Positions 13,788 to 14,968 of a stretch of DNA of 14,968 bases are shown in pieces (positions within the stretch are counted from its first letter, which is position 1; every line of letters starts with the position of its first letter). Origin of the DNA: Planctomycetota bacterium (GTDB taxonomy: Bacteria; Planctomycetota; Phycisphaerae; Phycisphaerales; SM1A02); assembly GCA_027295365.1 (NCBI GenBank), contig JAPULD010000451.1:1-14968 (forward strand), read 5' to 3'. Made by a program: the position numbers and the translations under genes. Under the pieces are notes generated by a model. The model was given only the letters and a program-made list of their open reading frames with translations. It had not been told where the DNA came from and did no database searches.

Positions 13788-14288
13788 ATGGCACGCAATA
13801 ATAAAACCGAGAAGAAGCGGGACGAGCAAGGGAATTGGGGTCGCCCCCGACGTGTCGCCAAGGCTCCGGCTCGTGATATGGATCAGGCGTACGTGTCGCT
13901 GCGCACGTTTCAGAGTCGGGTGGATTCTGAACACCGACTCTACGAAGCCATTGTCAAGCTTGAGAAACTGAAACACCTGCCGGAGGGGGATGCGGATCGT
14001 GTGCAACGGGAAAGGATTAAGACAGCTTCGAAACGGAGACGACAGGAATTGAAGGCCAAAACCTACGGATGCACCTTTTCGAGAGTTTCCGTGTTCGAAG
14101 AGAGAATGATCCGGGTCATCGCCATGGTCAGAGACATTGAGTACGAGCAGGCGAGGACGGCTTGGAAATGGGAACAGAAATTGTTCACCGACGAAGGCCT
14201 GGTCAAGCAACTGCGACTCTTTCTGGATGAAATAGACGGAAGCAAACGCACCGTGGCCAAGCATTTCCGGTATTGGAAATCGAAATAG
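13788..14288 (+). CDS. Small, highly charged protein of unknown family
   Basis: About 166 residues from the ATG at 13788 (MARNNKTEKK), or 184 from 13734. The later start is preferred because the extra 18 residues look non-coding and a G-rich GGGGAGATCGGGG stretch precedes it, though no ideal ribosome site decides between them. The product is rich in Lys, Arg and Glu and looks almost wholly helical. A basic, probably disordered N-terminus (TEKKRDEQGNWGRPRRVAK) is followed by two helical stretches (LYEAIVKLEKLK and VQRERIKTASKRRRQELKAK). A more ordered C-terminal part carries several aromatic residues (YEQARTAWKWEQKLF and KHFRYWKSK). Such composition would suit nucleic-acid binding, but no motif is recognised. 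It is divergent from the HEPN-like gene. An opposite-strand frame covers the same region, so the gene call itself is moderate. Confidence 0.6.
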   Translation: MARNNKTEKKRDEQGNWGRPRRVAKAPARDMDQAYVSLRTFQSRVDSEHRLYEAIVKLEKLKHLPEGDADRVQRERIKTASKRRRQELKAKTYGCTFSRVSVFEERMIRVIAMVRDIEYEQARTAWKWEQKLFTDEGLVKQLRLFLDEIDGSKRTVAKHFRYWKSK

Positions 14289-14336
14289 ACGCCAGCGGCA
14301 TTGATTGGTTCGACTGATCCTCACGTCGCTCGTTGA

Positions 14337-14762
14337 TCAATCCGTCGGCAGCCATGTCTCGTGGACGTGCAGCCATTGCAGTCCGTTGGGCGTGTCCTCC
14401 CGGGCCTGGAGCAACGCGGAACTCAGCCGCCCCCGTCTCTCCTCGCCCACCTGCTGCCATTCCTCGTAGGTGACGAGCGTGAGGTCGCCGATCGTCATGC
14501 GATGGCGATGATTCTCGATCCAGATCTGGCAATGGGGTTGGCCTCCGTGGCCACTGCGCAGGGCGATGAGGATGCCCTCGCGTTTGAGGATTCGCCCTAT
14601 CGGGCTGAGAAGTTCAAACGAAGGGGCCAGCACATTGGCGAACCGATCGAAGGTCTCGACCGTCTTGGGCATCGTCCCCTTAAACCAATCCTGGAAGAAC
14701 CGGTGCAGTTGCTCGACTTCGACTCGGCAGCGTTCTTCGCAATCCATTTGGGGAGTATGCAC
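14337..14762 (-). CDS. DUF4440 / NTF2-like small protein
   Basis: The product is 141 residues with the fold signature of the SnoaL/NTF2-like DUF4440 group: VEQLHRFFQDWFKG at the N-terminus, LAPSFELLSPIG in the middle, and the family's well-known ending GLQWLHVHETWLP. Members are small cytoplasmic cone-shaped barrels, and their substrates are mostly unknown. The GTG start at 14762 is chosen because GGAG (14774-14771) lies eight bases upstream and the start then falls 16 bases after the LanC-like stop. An ATG at 14747 has no ribosome site, and the longest frame start (14834) would overlap the LanC-like gene by 56 bases. It is probably translated from the same message as the LanC-like gene. Confidence 0.82.
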   Translation of the reverse strand: MHTPQMDCEERCRVEVEQLHRFFQDWFKGTMPKTVETFDRFANVLAPSFELLSPIGRILKREGILIALRSGHGGQPHCQIWIENHRHRMTIGDLTLVTYEEWQQVGEERRGRLSSALLQAREDTPNGLQWLHVHETWLPTD

Positions 14763-14778
14763 TGTTCCTTCTCCCGAT

Positions 14779-14968
14779 TCAATAGGGTGAGTCGGGAAAT
14801 CGAAGGTTGAATTCGCGACCCGTCTCGAAAGCATCCAGACGCAGCATCCACAGTCCGATCCCCGAGGCCCCCTGCATGTACCCCGTCTGAGCCTGGAGGA
14901 GTTCTGGTCGGCTCCGATGTTCCGCTTGGATCCACTTCAATCCGACCATTCCATCGGGAAGATCGACC
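14779..14968 (-). CDS. C-terminal end of a LanC-like protein, cut by the window edge
   Basis: Only the last 62 residues are in the window. They read QTGYMQGASGIGLWMLRLDA followed by a charged stretch and RFPDSPY at the end. The GY(M)xGAxGIGLWxLxLD phrase followed by a short 'lr.PD.P' tail is typical of the C-terminus of lanthionine-synthetase-C-like proteins, which form an alpha/alpha barrel and in some cases bind zinc and add Cys thiols to dehydroamino acids. The zinc ligands lie outside this fragment. Whether it modifies peptides cannot be seen, because no precursor or LanB/LanM gene is in view. It overlaps the false N-terminal extension of the downstream DUF4440 gene in another frame. Confidence 0.65.
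   Translation of the reverse strand, partial: VDLPDGMVGLKWIQAEHRSRPELLQAQTGYMQGASGIGLWMLRLDAFETGREFNLRFPDSPY

Noticed and set aside
13575..14324. 249-residue minus-strand frame opposite the small charged protein
   Set aside because: It overlaps the start of the HEPN-like gene on the same strand, and its composition (Phe, Ser, Pro-rich) looks like the reverse complement of a Lys/Glu-rich gene. It is not fully excluded.
14763..14834. Longer DUF4440 protein starting at 14834
   Set aside because: The added residues overlap the LanC-like C-terminus in another frame and lack a ribosome site.
1..14968. tRNA, rRNA, CRISPR, insertion sequence or attachment site
   Set aside because: No cloverleaf, spaced direct repeats, transposase or terminal inverted repeats were seen on either strand; a covariance-model search was not possible here.

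Overview
The window is high-GC bacterial DNA that most resembles a member of the Planctomycetota, probably Phycisphaerae-like. The main evidence is an ECF-like sigma factor of the planctomycete type (hallmark stretch HTLQPTALVHEAYMKLV) directly followed by a very long membrane-anchored Ser/Thr kinase with kinesin-light-chain-type TPRs. A degenerate secretin-like exported protein supports the same placement. The assignment is inference from gene style, not from a marker gene.

Layout from left to right. A plus-strand gene cut by the left edge (PLD-like end plus a helix-hairpin-helix-like C-terminal part) converges on a stand-alone response-regulator receiver protein (-). Next come two minus-strand envelope genes: a membrane-anchored coiled-coil protein and a secretin-like exported protein, the latter closed by a strong rho-independent terminator. 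Divergent from these is a solitary FdhF/YdeP-like molybdopterin oxidoreductase (+). It ends in a shared TTAA stop with the convergent kinase gene (-). The kinase lies downstream of the sigma factor gene (-), and a GTGA start/stop overlap couples the two. Divergent from the sigma factor is a plus-strand gene that joins a group I truncated haemoglobin to an MddA-like integral-membrane S-methyltransferase, with its own terminator.

The right part looks more accessory. A 767-residue minus-strand protein combines a type I specificity-subunit-like region with an RNxWAH HEPN-like motif. A small, highly charged protein of unknown family is encoded divergently from it. The window closes with an NTF2-like DUF4440 protein downstream of the C-terminal end of a LanC-like protein, which is cut by the right edge.

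How they may work together: the sigma factor and kinase very probably form one signalling unit. The LanC-like and DUF4440 genes probably form an operon. The HEPN-like gene and its divergent neighbour are the best candidate for an undescribed defence-type locus. The haemoglobin-MddA fusion is the best candidate for an undescribed enzyme architecture. No RNA genes, CRISPR arrays, insertion sequences or attachment sites were seen. No gene-free stretch exceeds about 220 bases.
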